Positions 1 through 8,900 are shown, numbered from the stretch's first letter. The stretch is 64,000 nucleotides of DNA from Mycolicibacterium psychrotolerans (GCF_010729305.1 NZ_AP022574.1:496001-560000); one strand, 5' to 3'. A program made the numbers and translations. The notes: a model not told the origin generated them from the letters alone.

Positions 1-270
1 CGACACGAACACCTGGTCGATGACGTTGCGGTAGCGCTCCGGGTGGTCGGCCGGCAGTCCGACGTACTCGTCGAGGGTGAATCCGCGGGCCTGGCGGAAG
101 GACAACCCCCCCGCCTCGTGGCGCGCCGCCAGTTCGTCGTAGATGGTCAACGGCGACGAACCGGTGGCCAACCCGAGCACCGCGTCCGGCTTGCGATTCA
201 ACAACGCCTCGACCGCGTCGGCGCCGACCCTGCCGATCTCCGCACGGTCTTCGAGGATGACGACTTCCAT
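1..270 (-). CDS. nagB: Glucosamine-6-phosphate deaminase, 5' part (cut by window edge)
   Basis: NagB turns glucosamine-6-phosphate into fructose-6-phosphate and ammonia in the cytoplasm, feeding amino sugars into glycolysis. The 90 visible codons start MEVVILED (ATG at 268-270). They carry the N-terminal sugar-phosphate loop ATGSSP at about residues 35-40 and the TLDEYVGL segment around 65-72, where NagB enzymes keep catalytic Asp/Glu residues. The gene lies 10 bp after the crr stop on the same strand, so both are probably cotranscribed. The C-terminal two thirds are outside the window. Recognition from the N-terminus is clear. Confidence 0.93.
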   Translation of the reverse strand, partial: MEVVILEDRAEIGRVGADAVEALLNRKPDAVLGLATGSSPLTIYDELAARHEAGGLSFRQARGFTLDEYVGLPADHPERYRNVIDQVFVS

Positions 271-280
271 CAGGTGGCCA

Positions 281-751
281 TCAGGCGGTCAGGGTGAAGA
301 GTCCGTCACCGTGGGCGATCACCGCGCCCTCGAGCACAGCCTCGGCCGGAGTGATGGCGTCGGCGTCGCGCTGGTCCATCACCACAACGGGGACAATGGG
401 ATTGAGACCTTTGGCGGCGATGGCAGGCACGTCGTAGGTGATCATCTTCTGGCCCGCGGTGACCTCGTCGCCCTGAGCGACGTGGGTGGTGAATCCCTCG
501 CCGTCGAGCGCGACGGTGTCGAGGCCCAGATGAACCAGCACACCGACGTTGTCGGAAGTCATGATCACGTAGGCGTGCGGCATCAGCTTGAGCACCTTGC
601 CGGTCACCGGAGCCACCGCGTCGATCACCTCCCGCGGCGGATCCACCGCCGCACCCAGACCCACCATGCCCGCGGAGAACACCGGGTCGGGGACATCGGA
701 AAGCGGGACCGCGCGCCCGGCGACCGGGGCGAGGACGGACGTGTTGCTCAT
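281..751 (-). CDS. crr: PTS glucose-family EIIA component
   Basis: This is the soluble EIIA domain that passes phosphate from HPr to the membrane EIIBC. The 156-residue length is typical of a single EIIA-Glc domain. The phosphoacceptor histidine is seen in LVHLGLDT (H74), and its partner histidine is in LMPHAYV (H59). The start is supported by an AAGGAG Shine-Dalgarno 8 bases before the ATG at 749-751. It is the first gene of a crr-nagB unit and is divergent from the EIIBC gene at 856, so the phosphorelay partners share one control region. In some bacteria EIIA-Glc also has regulatory roles; nothing here tests that. Confidence 0.95.
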   Translation of the reverse strand: MSNTSVLAPVAGRAVPLSDVPDPVFSAGMVGLGAAVDPPREVIDAVAPVTGKVLKLMPHAYVIMTSDNVGVLVHLGLDTVALDGEGFTTHVAQGDEVTAGQKMITYDVPAIAAKGLNPIVPVVVMDQRDADAITPAEAVLEGAVIAHGDGLFTLTA

Positions 752-770
752 CGTCGGTACTCCTTTTGTC

Positions 771-791
771 CGATCGGATGAAAGCCGATCG
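771..791. promoter_or_regulatory. Inverted repeat in crr/ptsG divergent region (candidate operator)
   Basis: CGATCGG (771-777) and CCGATCG (785-791) form a perfect 7-7-7 inverted repeat directly upstream of the crr ribosome-binding site. The left arm also overlaps the palindrome TCCGATCGGA (769-778). The site would suit a repressor controlling crr-nagB, but no regulator is encoded nearby. Confidence 0.4.
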
Positions 792-800
792 CTCCCAGAA

Positions 801-823
801 TAGGCTTGTCACACTTGCGCAAG
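801..823 (+). promoter_or_regulatory. Candidate -10 box and palindrome before ptsG
   Basis: TAGGCT (801-806) fits the mycobacterial TANNNT -10 pattern and would place the transcript start near 813. The perfect palindrome CTTGCGCAAG (814-823) begins exactly there, a position where a bound repressor would block initiation. The untranslated leader would be about 43 bases. Confidence 0.35.
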
Positions 824-855
824 GGCACGAAACGGGCGAGAGAGAAGGCTGATCT

Positions 856-2409
856 GTGACCAGTAATTCTGCGAAACCACAAGAAGCGCAGAGCAAGTCG
901 GGCTTACGGATACCAGGATTCGCCCAGTTGCAGCGGCTGGGCAAGAGCCTCATGCTGCCGATCGCGGTCCTGCCCGCTGCGGGCATTCTGCTTCGATTGG
1001 GGCAGCCGGACCTGCTGGGCCGGATCGAGGTACCGGTCATCGGGCCGTTCTTCAAGGCGATGAGCGCCGCCGGCGATGCGCTGTTCACGAACCTGCCGCT
1101 GCTCTTCGCCGTCGGCGTGGCCATCGGTTTCTCCAGGAAGGCCGACGGATCCACCGCGCTGTCCGCGGTCGTGGGTTATCTGGTGGTGCAGGCGGTGTTC
1201 AAGACCATGTCGCCGATCGTGCTGGCCGGTCAGCTCGACAAGTCGGGTGACCAGGCGCAGATCAACTACAGCGTCTTCGCCGGCATCATCGTCGGCTTGC
1301 TCACGGCCTGGCTGTTCGACCGCTACCACACCATCGTGCTGCCGTCTTATCTCGGATTCTTCGGCGGCAGAAGGTTCGTCCCGATCGTCGTCTCGCTCGC
1401 GTGTCTGTTCCTCGCGTTCGCGATGAGCTACTTCTATCCCGTCTTCGACGCCGGGCTGACCGGCCTCGGTGAGTTCATCGGCGGGTCGGGAGCAATCGGG
1501 GCGTTCGTCTACGGATTCGCCAACCGCATGCTGATTCCGCTGGGGTTGCACCACATTCCGAACTCCTACATCTGGTTCCTCTACGGCGATTACCAGACGC
1601 CCTCCGGTGAGACGGTCACCGGCGAGCTCACCCGGTTCGCCGCCGGCGACCCGACCGGCGGCCACCTGACGGCGGGCTTCTATCCGATTCTCATGTTCGG
1701 TCTGCCCGCCGCCGCCCTGGCGATGATCCATGTGGCGAACAAGAAGCAGCGCAAGGTGGCGGTCGGCATCCTGTCGGCCGCGGCGCTCACCGCGTTCGTG
1801 ACCGGGATTACCGAACCGCTGGAGTTCGCCTTCATGTTCGTGGCGTTTCCGCTGTACGTCATCCACGCCGTACTGACGGGACTGTCGCTGGCGATCGCCT
1901 ACCTGCTCGACATCCATCTGGGGTTCTCGTTCTCCGCCGGACTGATCGACCTGCTGCTCTACGGCACGGCGCCTGCCGCGAAGAACATCCCGCTGCTGAT
2001 CGGGATGGGCGTGGTGTTCTTCGTCGTGTACTACCTGCTGTTCCGGTTCGCCATCACGAAGTTCAACATGCGCACCCCCGGCCGCGAACCGGAGGACGAG
2101 TTCGAAACCGAGGAGCAGGCGAACCTGGAGGCAGGCACGGGCGCAGCAGCGACGACGACGGCGGTCGCCGCGCCGGCTCAGACGAAGGCCGAGCAACTCA
2201 TCGCCGCGTTCGGCGGCCGCGACAATCTGGTCAACGTGGACGCCTGCATCACGCGGCTGCGCATGGAGGTCAACGACAAGTCCAAGGTGGATCAGGCGCA
2301 GCTCAAAGCGCTCGGCGCCGCCGGCGTCCTCGAGGTGGGCAACAGCGTCCAGGCGGTGTTCGGCACCCAGTCCGAGGCGTTGAAGAACGACATCCGCGAC
2401 GCGCTGTAG
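856..2409 (+). CDS. ptsG: PTS EIIBC, glucose/N-acetylglucosamine family
   Basis: This membrane permease takes up and phosphorylates glucose or N-acetylglucosamine. The protein has 517 residues: a hydrophobic EIIC domain (about 20-410) with ten or so membrane segments and the family signature around GITEPLEF, a charged linker rich in Glu and Ala (about 412-450), then an EIIB domain whose phosphocysteine is C464 in [10 protein letters not shown]. No EIIA is fused, consistent with the separate crr across the divergent region. GTG is used as start with AGAAGG seven bases upstream. The neighbouring nagB argues that GlcNAc is at least one substrate, but glucose specificity is equally possible from sequence alone. 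Confidence 0.92.
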   Translation: MTSNSAKPQEAQSKSGLRIPGFAQLQRLGKSLMLPIAVLPAAGILLRLGQPDLLGRIEVPVIGPFFKAMSAAGDALFTNLPLLFAVGVAIGFSRKADGSTALSAVVGYLVVQAVFKTMSPIVLAGQLDKSGDQAQINYSVFAGIIVGLLTAWLFDRYHTIVLPSYLGFFGGRRFVPIVVSLACLFLAFAMSYFYPVFDAGLTGLGEFIGGSGAIGAFVYGFANRMLIPLGLHHIPNSYIWFLYGDYQTPSGETVTGELTRFAAGDPTGGHLTAGFYPILMFGLPAAALAMIHVANKKQRKVAVGILSAAALTAFVTGITEPLEFAFMFVAFPLYVIHAVLTGLSLAIAYLLDIHLGFSFSAGLIDLLLYGTAPAAKNIPLLIGMGVVFFVVYYLLFRFAITKFNMRTPGREPEDEFETEEQANLEAGTGAAATTTAVAAPAQTKAEQLIAAFGGRDNLVNVDACITRLRMEVNDKSKVDQAQLKALGAAGVLEVGNSVQAVFGTQSEALKNDIRDAL

Positions 2410-2415
2410 CTGGGC

Positions 2416-2832
2416 TCAGCCGACCTTCTGAAGCTGGAACGGGCTCTGGGTGACGAGGCCGCCTGCGCATCCGAAGTTCGAGTCCGACGACACCACACCG
2501 CTCAGCGTCACCGGGTCCACCGACATCGACACCACGGCCGGTTCGTAGTGTCCGTCGTCGCAGGTGAGTCCGCCCGGCTTCGTCACCGTGAACACCCACC
2601 GGCCGTCGGTGAAGGTCGTGGGAGTGCTCCAGCCCTGGTTGCTGGCGACCGTGCCGGTGCATCCTGTGGGGGCGCAACTCGTCGCGATGGTCCACACGTT
2701 GTACGGATCGCCGTCGGTGGACCCATAGGTGCCGTTGAGCAGCGGCGGATCAGCGGCCGCGCCCCCAGCGAGAGCCATTGCCGCGATCGCCGGTGCGGCC
2801 ACGGCGGCGAGAGCACTCAGAACCTTTGCCAT
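2416..2832 (-). CDS. Small secreted protein, mycobacterial type, function unknown
   Basis: A 138-residue protein with a classical Sec signal peptide: a hydrophobic Ala-rich core at about 5-23 and a likely cut after GGAAA (residue 27). The mature part opens with DPPLLNGTYGST and has four cysteines, probably two disulfides, spread through a beta-rich domain with WTIATSC, WVFTVT and the C-terminus FQLQKVG. Such small secreted proteins are common in mycobacteria and mostly uncharacterised. The stop lies only 6 bp from the ptsG stop (convergent). I do not recognise a catalytic motif and assign no function. Confidence 0.8.
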   Translation of the reverse strand: MAKVLSALAAVAAPAIAAMALAGGAAADPPLLNGTYGSTDGDPYNVWTIATSCAPTGCTGTVASNQGWSTPTTFTDGRWVFTVTKPGGLTCDDGHYEPAVVSMSVDPVTLSGVVSSDSNFGCAGGLVTQSPFQLQKVG

Positions 2833-2931
2833 AGTGATTCGCAGGGTACGGGCTCGTCAGCTTGGATCGACGCAGGCGGACGGCCTGATCCCTGGTCGTG
2901 TCCGTCGTGTCGCCGAACCGAGATCTGCGGG

Positions 2932-3177
2932 CTAGGCGATCTTGAGGATCGAGACCCTGGCGGTCGAGGTGAGGCTGAGCCAGTTGGCTTGTGTGGTGAC
3001 GATCAAAGCGTGAGCGCGGTCCGGACTGAACACACTCGACGAACCGTAGTTGCCGCCCGCGAAGGCGAGTGTCTTCCCGATCTGTGTCCCGGTCACTGTG
3101 TTGACCACCGACGCCCGAATGCTGTACCGCCCTAACAGATCGTGGCCCCTGCCAGCATCAGGCCGCGATCTTTGTCC
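2932..3177 (-). pseudogene. Decayed C-terminal fragment of a repeat (beta-propeller-like) protein
   Basis: Reading the minus strand from a stop at 3178-3180 to the TAG at 2932-2934 gives 81 residues with no ATG or plausible start. The sequence is clearly protein-like: RYSIRASVVNTVTGTQIG, then VFSPDRAHALIVT and a C-terminus VSILKIA. The 'VINTATG ... FSPDG.RAYV' rhythm recalls blades of YVTN-type beta-propellers at the end of large secreted actinobacterial repeat proteins. It is probably the tail of a gene whose body was deleted. The family is a tentative reading from pattern; that it is a fragment is well supported by the missing start. Confidence 0.5.
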
Positions 3178-3201
3178 TCACTGAAGATCGGTGAGGATGT
3201 G

Positions 3202-3279
3202 CCTCCCACACTTGAATACGTTCGGGGCACACGCTCGCGGAAGGGACCGTCATTCTGAGCGGTCCGGATCTGTGGGAGG
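3202..3279. repeat. Nested inverted repeats in gene-free stretch
   Basis: CCTCCCACA (3202-3210) pairs with TGTGGGAGG (3271-3279). Inside it GGACCG (3244-3249) pairs with CGGTCC (3260-3265). Together they could fold as a two-level hairpin. The rest of the 2833-3398 stretch, apart from the fragment at 2932-3177, shows no gene I can support. Confidence 0.4.
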
Positions 3280-3398
3280 GCGTCACTCCCGGCCTCGCTA
3301 TCAAGCCCGATCGATCACCGGCGAGCAATCGCCGCACACGGTTCCCGCCGACCGAGGCACAATGTGGCCGAGTCATTGTGGAGGGACCTGACATCGGC

Positions 3399-3890
3399 CT
3401 ACCGTCGCCGCAGTACCGCCGACAGGTGGTGCTGTAACGGCTGCCCCACGGCGGCCATCCGCAGGCTGTAAGTCAGCGTGTCACCCCGGACCTCCATCGA
3501 CCGGCACACAGCCATCACCTCCTTGGCCGACTCGGCGCGGCCGATCTCGCTCGACACCAGATCCATCCGCAGCCCATTGCCGTCGGCGGCTATCCGCCCC
3601 TCCTGGATCTCGGTGATGCCGGTCGGATGCGCGAGGATCCACTCGACGCGGTCCGCCGCGGGCGCGCGCAGATAGCCCGTCTCGGCGTGCAGCGGCCGGC
3701 CGTCGTCGGTGGCGCGGGTGCGCTGCACGTACGTCAGAAACGGCTTGCCGGCATGGCCGAAGGTGACCTCTTCGATGTAGCTGAACGGCTCGATCGTCGG
3801 ATACTCCCCCGCGCCCTCGCCGGCCCATGTGCCGAGCAGAGGCGCCAGCACTGCGATGTCAGGATGCAGCTCAGCACCAGAAACGGCCAC
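3399..3890 (-). CDS. Nitrobindin-like heme-binding protein (THAP4/FABP-like, Rv2717c family)
   Basis: A 163-residue all-beta barrel protein of the family that binds heme in a fatty-acid-binding-protein-like fold and reacts with NO or peroxynitrite. The signature [16 protein letters not shown] at about 16-31 matches the GxWxGxG motif, and the C-terminal [11 protein letters not shown] carries the histidines where the proximal heme ligand of Rv2717c sits. I choose the GTG at 3888-3890: it gives family length, starts just before the conserved region, and lies exactly six bases after TACGCT on the minus strand, as expected for a leaderless message. Upstream in-frame starts would invade the lipase gene on the other strand. 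Confidence 0.88.
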   Translation of the reverse strand: MAVSGAELHPDIAVLAPLLGTWAGEGAGEYPTIEPFSYIEEVTFGHAGKPFLTYVQRTRATDDGRPLHAETGYLRAPAADRVEWILAHPTGITEIQEGRIAADGNGLRMDLVSSEIGRAESAKEVMAVCRSMEVRGDTLTYSLRMAAVGQPLQHHLSAVLRRR

Positions 3891-3896
3891 CGGACC

Positions 3897-3902
3897 AGCG
3901 TA
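3897..3902 (-). promoter_or_regulatory. -10 box (TACGCT) of the nitrobindin gene
   Basis: The minus strand reads TACGCT, then six bases, then the GTG at 3890. This spacing puts the transcript start on the start codon and decides the short start for this gene. Confidence 0.5.
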
Positions 3903-3984
3903 CGTCGCACCCCCCGATGTGACTACGCTCACAGGACAACGTAGGTTGTCAGGGTTGGGCTTGAGCAGGACGGAGTCGTTTGCG

Positions 3985-5721
3985 GTGATTGATGGGGAGC
4001 GGGCGCGCAGACGCCCGAGGATTCGATACGCCGTCGTCGCCGTGGCGCTCTGCGCCGGGATCGCCGCCGCACCGGTCCCGAGCATCGCATGGGCTGACCC
4101 CTCGGGGTCGGACTCGACATCCAGCACGACCGTCCACGCCGGCCCGGCCGACGCGGACACCACCTCACCCTCCACCGGCCGTCAGGACACCGAGACCGAC
4201 ACGTCTCCTTCGCAGTCGCAGGACGACGCCCCGAAGGACGAGGCGGAGCCCGAGATCCGCGATCGGGACGCCGACGTCGACGCCGGTCAGGCCGACGAAT
4301 CCGACAGCACTGATCACGCCGTGGCCGAACGCCCTTCGCGTCGCGATGAAACGGCGCAGCTCGCGAAACCCGAGCGTCGCACGCCGCTCCTCGATCGGCT
4401 CCGCGCACGAATCGACCACACACCGAGGGACGACGACAGCACGGAAGCGACGCCGCCGACCCGTCACCTGACCGTCGTCCGTACTGGGAAGGCCGAACCG
4501 GCAGCAGCCATGGCCCCGACCGTCGCCGAGGTCGACGTGCCGGTCGCCGCCGTGACACCACTGCAGCCCCAACCGCTGTCGCCGCTGGGCAAGCTGCTGC
4601 AACTGCCGGGCCATCTCGTCAACACGGTGCTGCAGATCTTCGACATCACCCGGTCCTCCCAGGGGCCTGCTGCGCCGATCAAGATCGCGCCGCCGATCAA
4701 CGACCTGCTGTTCGCCGCGTTCCGCGAAGTGGAACGGTGGATCGGGCTCGATCGCACTCCCCCGCCGCAACCGCCGTTCCCGACGCTCACCTACACGGGT
4801 CCCACCACCGCGAAAACCCCGACGGTGGCGCAGTTCCTCAACGCGTCGGCGGCCGCGTACGGTCTCGGGACCACACCTGGCGGCCTGGTTCCGTTCACTG
4901 TCAACGGCTTTCAGATGGCGTCGGCGAACATCATGTCGGGCATGGCAGCCAGGGTGTGGGTGACCCCCGACAATCAGATCGTCATCGCCTATCAGGGCAC
5001 CACCGGCGGGACGAATCTCCTCTTCAACGCGTTCATCGCGGCCGCGCAGATCTTGACGGACCTTCAGGTGATTTTCACGCAGACCACACCGTGGGCCTTC
5101 CACGATGCGCTGCGCTTCGCCGAGCGGGTGCAGGCCGCCGCAGCTGCGCAGGGTTACGGCGCCGACGACATCTTCGTCACGGGTCACTCGCTCGGAGGGT
5201 GGGAGGCCCAGTACGTCGCTCAGCAGATCGGCCTCGCCGGCGTCGGCTTCGAGAGCCCGGGAATGAGCAGCACGGTCCCCGGCAACGGTGCGGATTCGCT
5301 GTTCGTCAACATCGAAACCTACGGCGATCCAGCACCGTTCATGTCGTCAGACCTGCCCGGCCTGCAGCCGCTCATGCCGCCCTATGTCCCCGGCGGCGGC
5401 ACCAAGCCGCACTACGGACACATAGTGATGATCGGTGATCCCGCGGCGATGACACCGCTGCTGAACGCGGTGACGCTGTGGCGCACAGGCCCGATCCGCA
5501 GTCTCATCTTCTTCGTGGATTTCCTCGGCAACTTCTTCCAGTACCACCTGCCGGGCATCCAGGCCTACCACCTCGGCGTCGTCCCGGACCCCGGCGTGGT
5601 GCCGTGGCTGGGCACCGCGCGCGGGCCCGTCAACACCGGCTGGGGTGATCTCACGATCACCGAGTTGCTGCAGGCCGCTTCGGATGGCGGGAGCCTGCAC
5701 CGCTCCACCGTCGCTGCCTGA
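3985..5721 (+). CDS. Secreted lipase, class-3 type, with long disordered N-terminus
   Basis: A predicted extracellular lipase of 578 residues. After a basic start (RARRRPRIR) comes a signal core ([17 protein letters not shown]) ending at SIAWA|DP, then about 150 residues rich in Asp, Glu, Ser and Thr and predicted disordered, then a class-3 lipase domain with nucleophile elbow TGHSLGGW (S402) in the second half. The family hydrolyses acylglycerols or related esters. I start at GTG 3985 because GGAG lies nine bases upstream and this avoids overlap with the nitrobindin gene; earlier in-frame TTG codons (3946, 3955, 3961) are alternatives. The layout resembles the fusion protein at 8901. Confidence 0.85.
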   Translation: MIDGERARRRPRIRYAVVAVALCAGIAAAPVPSIAWADPSGSDSTSSTTVHAGPADADTTSPSTGRQDTETDTSPSQSQDDAPKDEAEPEIRDRDADVDAGQADESDSTDHAVAERPSRRDETAQLAKPERRTPLLDRLRARIDHTPRDDDSTEATPPTRHLTVVRTGKAEPAAAMAPTVAEVDVPVAAVTPLQPQPLSPLGKLLQLPGHLVNTVLQIFDITRSSQGPAAPIKIAPPINDLLFAAFREVERWIGLDRTPPPQPPFPTLTYTGPTTAKTPTVAQFLNASAAAYGLGTTPGGLVPFTVNGFQMASANIMSGMAARVWVTPDNQIVIAYQGTTGGTNLLFNAFIAAAQILTDLQVIFTQTTPWAFHDALRFAERVQAAAAAQGYGADDIFVTGHSLGGWEAQYVAQQIGLAGVGFESPGMSSTVPGNGADSLFVNIETYGDPAPFMSSDLPGLQPLMPPYVPGGGTKPHYGHIVMIGDPAAMTPLLNAVTLWRTGPIRSLIFFVDFLGNFFQYHLPGIQAYHLGVVPDPGVVPWLGTARGPVNTGWGDLTITELLQAASDGGSLHRSTVAA

Positions 5722-5773
5722 CCTCCACGACGAGCGCTTGACCCTCCCCCTGGGGAATCTCCACTGTGGCGGT

Positions 5774-6124
5774 ATGACTGACACCGACACCATGTGGAAC
5801 GCCCTGCCCGCCGTCGTGCCCACCTACCTGAGCGCCCACCAGACCCGCGACGTGGCCGCCGCCCTCAGCACCTTCACCGCCGACGCCGCCGTCACCGACG
5901 AGGGACACACCGTCGCGGGACGACAGGCCATCGGCGCCTGGCTGGACGACGCGGGCAGCGAATACACCTTCACCACCACGTTCACCGGCGCCACCGTCTC
6001 CGGTCCCGAGCACATCGACGTCGTCCAACGTCTGGAAGGCGACTTCCCGGGTGGGGTGGCCGATCTGCACTACCGGTTCACCCTGGCCGGCGACCTCATC
6101 AGCCGGCTCGTGATCGAGCCCTGA
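5774..6124 (+). CDS. NTF2/SnoaL-like protein
   Basis: A 116-residue protein of the nuclear-transport-factor-2 / SnoaL fold: an N-terminal helix pair (LPAVVPTYLSAHQTRD), a central segment FTADAAVTDEGHTVAGRQAIGAWL of the type these proteins use to line their cavity, and beta strands to the end. Members are ketosteroid-isomerase-like enzymes or small-ligand binders, and sequence alone does not say which. It follows the lipase by 52 bp in the same direction and is convergent with the SDR at 6165. No substrate can be assigned. Confidence 0.8.
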   Translation: MTDTDTMWNALPAVVPTYLSAHQTRDVAAALSTFTADAAVTDEGHTVAGRQAIGAWLDDAGSEYTFTTTFTGATVSGPEHIDVVQRLEGDFPGGVADLHYRFTLAGDLISRLVIEP

Positions 6125-6164
6125 GACGGCGTCGAAGACATGGCGTCAGCAGCTGTGGCAGCGA

Positions 6165-7073
6165 CTACGAACCATCTTGCTGCGCAGCTGTTTCCGCCCT
6201 GGTGATCGCCGCCTGCACACCGCGATTGTGCAGCAGCACATCGTCCATCACCGCCGTCGTCAGGGACCGCACGGCCAGCAACGGGCGGACCCAGGCCGGC
6301 GCACTGACGCGTGCCGCGCGCCGCTCGATCGCGTCAAGCACCGCGTCGGCTGCCGCGCCGACCGTCATCTCCCTGGTGAAGATGCCGGGCACCGCCCGGC
6401 GCACCGCCGCGGCCGCCTCGTCGGCGAACGCATCGTTGGCCAGATCGGTGTCGATGAAACCGAGATAGGCGATCCCGGCCGTGACGCCGTGCGGCGCCAA
6501 CTCGACCCGTAGCGCCCGCGCCAACTGCTCCACTCCCGCCTTGCTCACCGCGTACGGCGCGGCCAGCACGCCGTTGAAGAACGCGTAGATCGAGCCGACC
6601 AGCAGCACGTGGCCGCGGCGCTCGAGCACGCTGGGCAGTGCTGCCCGCACGGTCCGCCACTGGCCGAGCAGGTCGACTTCGACGGTGTGCTCGAAGGCGT
6701 CCGGGGCGATGGTGGCCACGGTGCGCGACGGCGGGGCGATTCCGGCGTTGGCGACGATCACGTCGATCCCGCCGAACGTCGCCGCCGCGTCGTCGGCGGC
6801 GCGCTGCAGCTTGTCCGCCGAGGTGACGTCCGCCTCGAAAGCGGCTGCGCCGTCGCCCAACTCGTCGGCGAGCGCCTGCAGCGTCGCCAACGTCCGTCCC
6901 ACCAGCGCCACCCGCGCCCCGCGGGTGTGGGCGCGGCGCGCGGTCTCAGCACCGAGCCCACGCGCGGCGCCGGTGATGAACAGCACCCGGCCGTCGAGGT
7001 CCATCCGCGCCGGCCGCGTCACCACGCGCGCAGCAGTCCGGCCGGCCAACCGCACAGCGTCGTCGAGGAGCAC
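6165..7073 (-). CDS. Short-chain dehydrogenase/reductase
   Basis: A classical SDR, 302 residues, using NAD(P)H on an unknown alcohol/ketone. The cofactor loop TGAARGLG is at about 34-41, the structural Asn in ANAG at 109, and the catalytic Ser161, Tyr174 and Lys178 (GSIYAF then YAVSKAG). The C-terminal 60 residues extend past the core and may shape a lipid-like substrate pocket. The start used is GTG at 7071-7073, seven bases after TACCTT on the minus strand; a second Met at residue 24 (MDLDGRVLF) would give a more usual SDR length. The gene is divergent from the Rieske gene at 7173. Confidence 0.88.
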   Translation of the reverse strand: MLLDDAVRLAGRTAARVVTRPARMDLDGRVLFITGAARGLGAETARRAHTRGARVALVGRTLATLQALADELGDGAAAFEADVTSADKLQRAADDAAATFGGIDVIVANAGIAPPSRTVATIAPDAFEHTVEVDLLGQWRTVRAALPSVLERRGHVLLVGSIYAFFNGVLAAPYAVSKAGVEQLARALRVELAPHGVTAGIAYLGFIDTDLANDAFADEAAAAVRRAVPGIFTREMTVGAAADAVLDAIERRAARVSAPAWVRPLLAVRSLTTAVMDDVLLHNRGVQAAITRAETAAQQDGS

Positions 7074-7172
7074 GGGTCCGAAGGTAGCCGTTCACGCGTC
7101 GACCGAAACCGGTACCGATGACGCTTTGGTGACGTCATGTTCGCGCCGACAGGCCGCGGGTAGCTCTCGGCC

Positions 7173-7628
7173 ATGACCAGTCTCCGCAACGACCCCCACG
7201 AGCGGGGAGTCGACACCGGCAGCATCTTCCCGCCCCTCACCCACGACAACGCGGTCCGCGCACAAGGGTCGCTGCTGATCCGGCTGACCGACCTCGACGA
7301 GCGCGGGGTGCGAGAGGTCAGGACCGATCGGCACGGCGTGCTGGCTGTCGGCGTGACGCCCGACGGGACCCCGTTCGCGGTCGGCAACACCTGCCGGCAC
7401 CAGTTCGCTCAGTTGGGCCGCGGCCGCGTCACCGAGCAGGGCTGCCTGGAATGCCCGTGGCACCGCGCCCGCTACGACGTGGGCACGGGCGCGATGACGG
7501 AGGGACCCAAGGGCCGGTTGTTCGGTTTCAAGCCCTATTCGGCGTTGATCCGCGCGTTCGGCAGCCGGCTCAAGCTCGCCACCGTTCGGGTGCACATCCG
7601 CGACGAAGCCATCTACCTGGACGAATAG
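7173..7628 (+). CDS. Rieske [2Fe-2S] ferredoxin-like protein
   Basis: A 151-residue protein with one Rieske domain. The cluster ligands are C74-x-H76 and C94-x-x-H97 (in CPWH), with the usual spacing. The domain stands alone, so it is either a small electron-transfer protein or the ferredoxin of an oxygenase whose other subunits are not adjacent. There is no signal peptide, so it is cytoplasmic. The C-terminal half (FGFKPYSALIRAFGSRLKL) is basic and not part of the cluster-binding core. Neighbours give no pathway, and the oxygenase partner, if any, is unknown. Confidence 0.88.
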   Translation: MTSLRNDPHERGVDTGSIFPPLTHDNAVRAQGSLLIRLTDLDERGVREVRTDRHGVLAVGVTPDGTPFAVGNTCRHQFAQLGRGRVTEQGCLECPWHRARYDVGTGAMTEGPKGRLFGFKPYSALIRAFGSRLKLATVRVHIRDEAIYLDE

Positions 7629-7692
7629 AACGGCGAGACACGCCAGATCCGGCAGATGCCGGGGATGGCAAACGCCTGGGGCCGACATCATT

Positions 7693-7698
7693 TATCGT
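7693..7698 (+). promoter_or_regulatory. -10 box (TATCGT) of the GH16 gene
   Basis: TATCGT ends six bases before the GTG at 7705, so the transcript probably begins at the start codon. This supports GTG over the ATG four codons further in. Confidence 0.5.
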
Positions 7699-7704
7699 CG
7701 TGCC

Positions 7705-8586
7705 GTGCCAGAAATGGATCGTCGTCACCTGATGTTCATGATCGGTCTGGGCGCCGCAGCCGCGGCGCTGCCCGCCGCGACCGCTCACGCCCAACCCGTC
7801 CCCGGCGATGTCCCCCCTGTTCCCGTACCCCCCGGAGCGGCGGCGCCCCCGACTGCAGACGTCGCCCCGGCGTTCCTGTTCCAGGAGGAGTTCAACGGCC
7901 CTGCCGGCGCACCGCCGGATCCGGCGTGGTGGTTCATCGTCCCGGAACGCGAACTCATCAAGAACCCCGTCGAGTGGGACAAGCCCTACAACATGGGACG
8001 CTACGTCACCGACCAGGAGCACATCTTCCAGGACGGCAAGGGCAACCTGGTCATCCGCGCCACCCGCGGTCCGGGCAACACCATCCAGGAGAAGTACGCG
8101 AGCGCCAAGGTCATCGGGAACTGGCGCGGCGGGGTCGGCACCACCTGGGAGGCGCGGGTGAAGCTCGACTGCCTCACCGACGGTGCCTGGCCCGCATTCT
8201 GGCTGCTCAACGACAACCCCGTGCGCGGCGGTGAGGTCGACCTGATCGAGTGGTACGGCAACAACGACTGGCCGTCCGGCACGACGGTGCACGCACGGCT
8301 GGACGGCACGTCCTTTGCCACCGATCGCCACCCCATCGACAACGCGTGGCACACGTGGCGCATGACGTGGCTGCCGACAGGCATGTACTTCTGGAAGGAC
8401 TACCAGCCGGGCATGGAGCCGTTCTTCACCGTGCCCGCGAATTCCATCGACGACTGGCCGTTCAACGACCCGGGGTACACCCTGGCGCCGGTGTTCAACA
8501 TCGCGGTCGGCGGCTCGGGAGGCCGCGAGCCCGCGGGCGGCAATTATCCGGCTCAGATGCTCATCGACTGGATCCGGGTGTTCTGA
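7705..8586 (+). CDS. Secreted glycoside hydrolase family 16 protein (Rv0315-like)
   Basis: A 293-residue exported beta-glucanase-type enzyme. The N-terminus MDRRHLMFMIGLGAAAAALPA looks like a twin-arginine or Sec signal, cut near TAHA|QP. A short Pro-rich linker follows, then the GH16 jelly roll. The catalytic motif ExDxxE is EVDLIE, giving nucleophile E177 and acid/base E182, with WYGN following as in 1,3-beta-glucanases. From memory M. tuberculosis Rv0315 has the same layout and was annotated as a beta-1,3-glucanase precursor. The true substrate in mycobacteria is uncertain. Monocistronic in this context. Confidence 0.92.
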   Translation: MPEMDRRHLMFMIGLGAAAAALPAATAHAQPVPGDVPPVPVPPGAAAPPTADVAPAFLFQEEFNGPAGAPPDPAWWFIVPERELIKNPVEWDKPYNMGRYVTDQEHIFQDGKGNLVIRATRGPGNTIQEKYASAKVIGNWRGGVGTTWEARVKLDCLTDGAWPAFWLLNDNPVRGGEVDLIEWYGNNDWPSGTTVHARLDGTSFATDRHPIDNAWHTWRMTWLPTGMYFWKDYQPGMEPFFTVPANSIDDWPFNDPGYTLAPVFNIAVGGSGGREPAGGNYPAQMLIDWIRVF

Positions 8587-8683
8587 CCGCCCCACCTCTG
8601 CACGTTCTGCACAGGAAGTCCGAGTAGCGGCCTGCAGAACGTCGCGGGGTGGGGCTCGTGGGACAGACCCGGTGACGGCGAGA

Positions 8684-8818
8684 TCAACGGGCCGCACCGC
8701 GGCAGCGCCGGGAGCAGTACACGATCCGATCCCACTGCCCGCGCGAGCTCCATTTCTTGCGGTCGTGGAAGGGCCTGCCGCAGACCGGGCAGACCTTCAC
8801 CTGCGGCTTCTCACTCAT
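8684..8818 (-). CDS. Tiny four-cysteine zinc-ribbon-like protein (DUF2256 type)
   Basis: A 44-residue ORF on the minus strand, starting [17 protein letters not shown]. Four cysteines (C10, C13, C35, C39) in CPVCGRPF and YCSRRC would bind one zinc. The KKW and W..VYCS..C spacing is that of the small DUF2256 family, of unknown function. A Met three codons upstream (ATG at 8825-8827) is an alternative start. It sits alone between the GH16 gene and the hydrolase-lipocalin gene. Its short length makes it easy to miss, but the motif is specific. Confidence 0.82.
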   Translation of the reverse strand: MSEKPQVKVCPVCGRPFHDRKKWSSRGQWDRIVYCSRRCRGAAR

Positions 8819-8888
8819 CACCGCCATTGTGACGTGACGGGACCCTGACGTTGCCGACAATTTGCTTCGCGGTTCGCCAGTTCACGGT

Positions 8889-8894
8889 TAGATT
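8889..8894 (+). promoter_or_regulatory. -10 box (TAGATT) of the hydrolase-lipocalin gene
   Basis: TAGATT is followed by six bases and the GTG at 8901. The start codon probably coincides with the transcript start, and there is no Shine-Dalgarno. Confidence 0.5.
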
Positions 8895-8900
8895 TCGCAC

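Noticed and set aside
3946..3984. Upstream TTG starts for the class-3 lipase
   Set aside because: They add residues before the signal peptide and lack a ribosome-binding site, while GTG 3985 has GGAG nine bases upstream. Kept only as alternatives.
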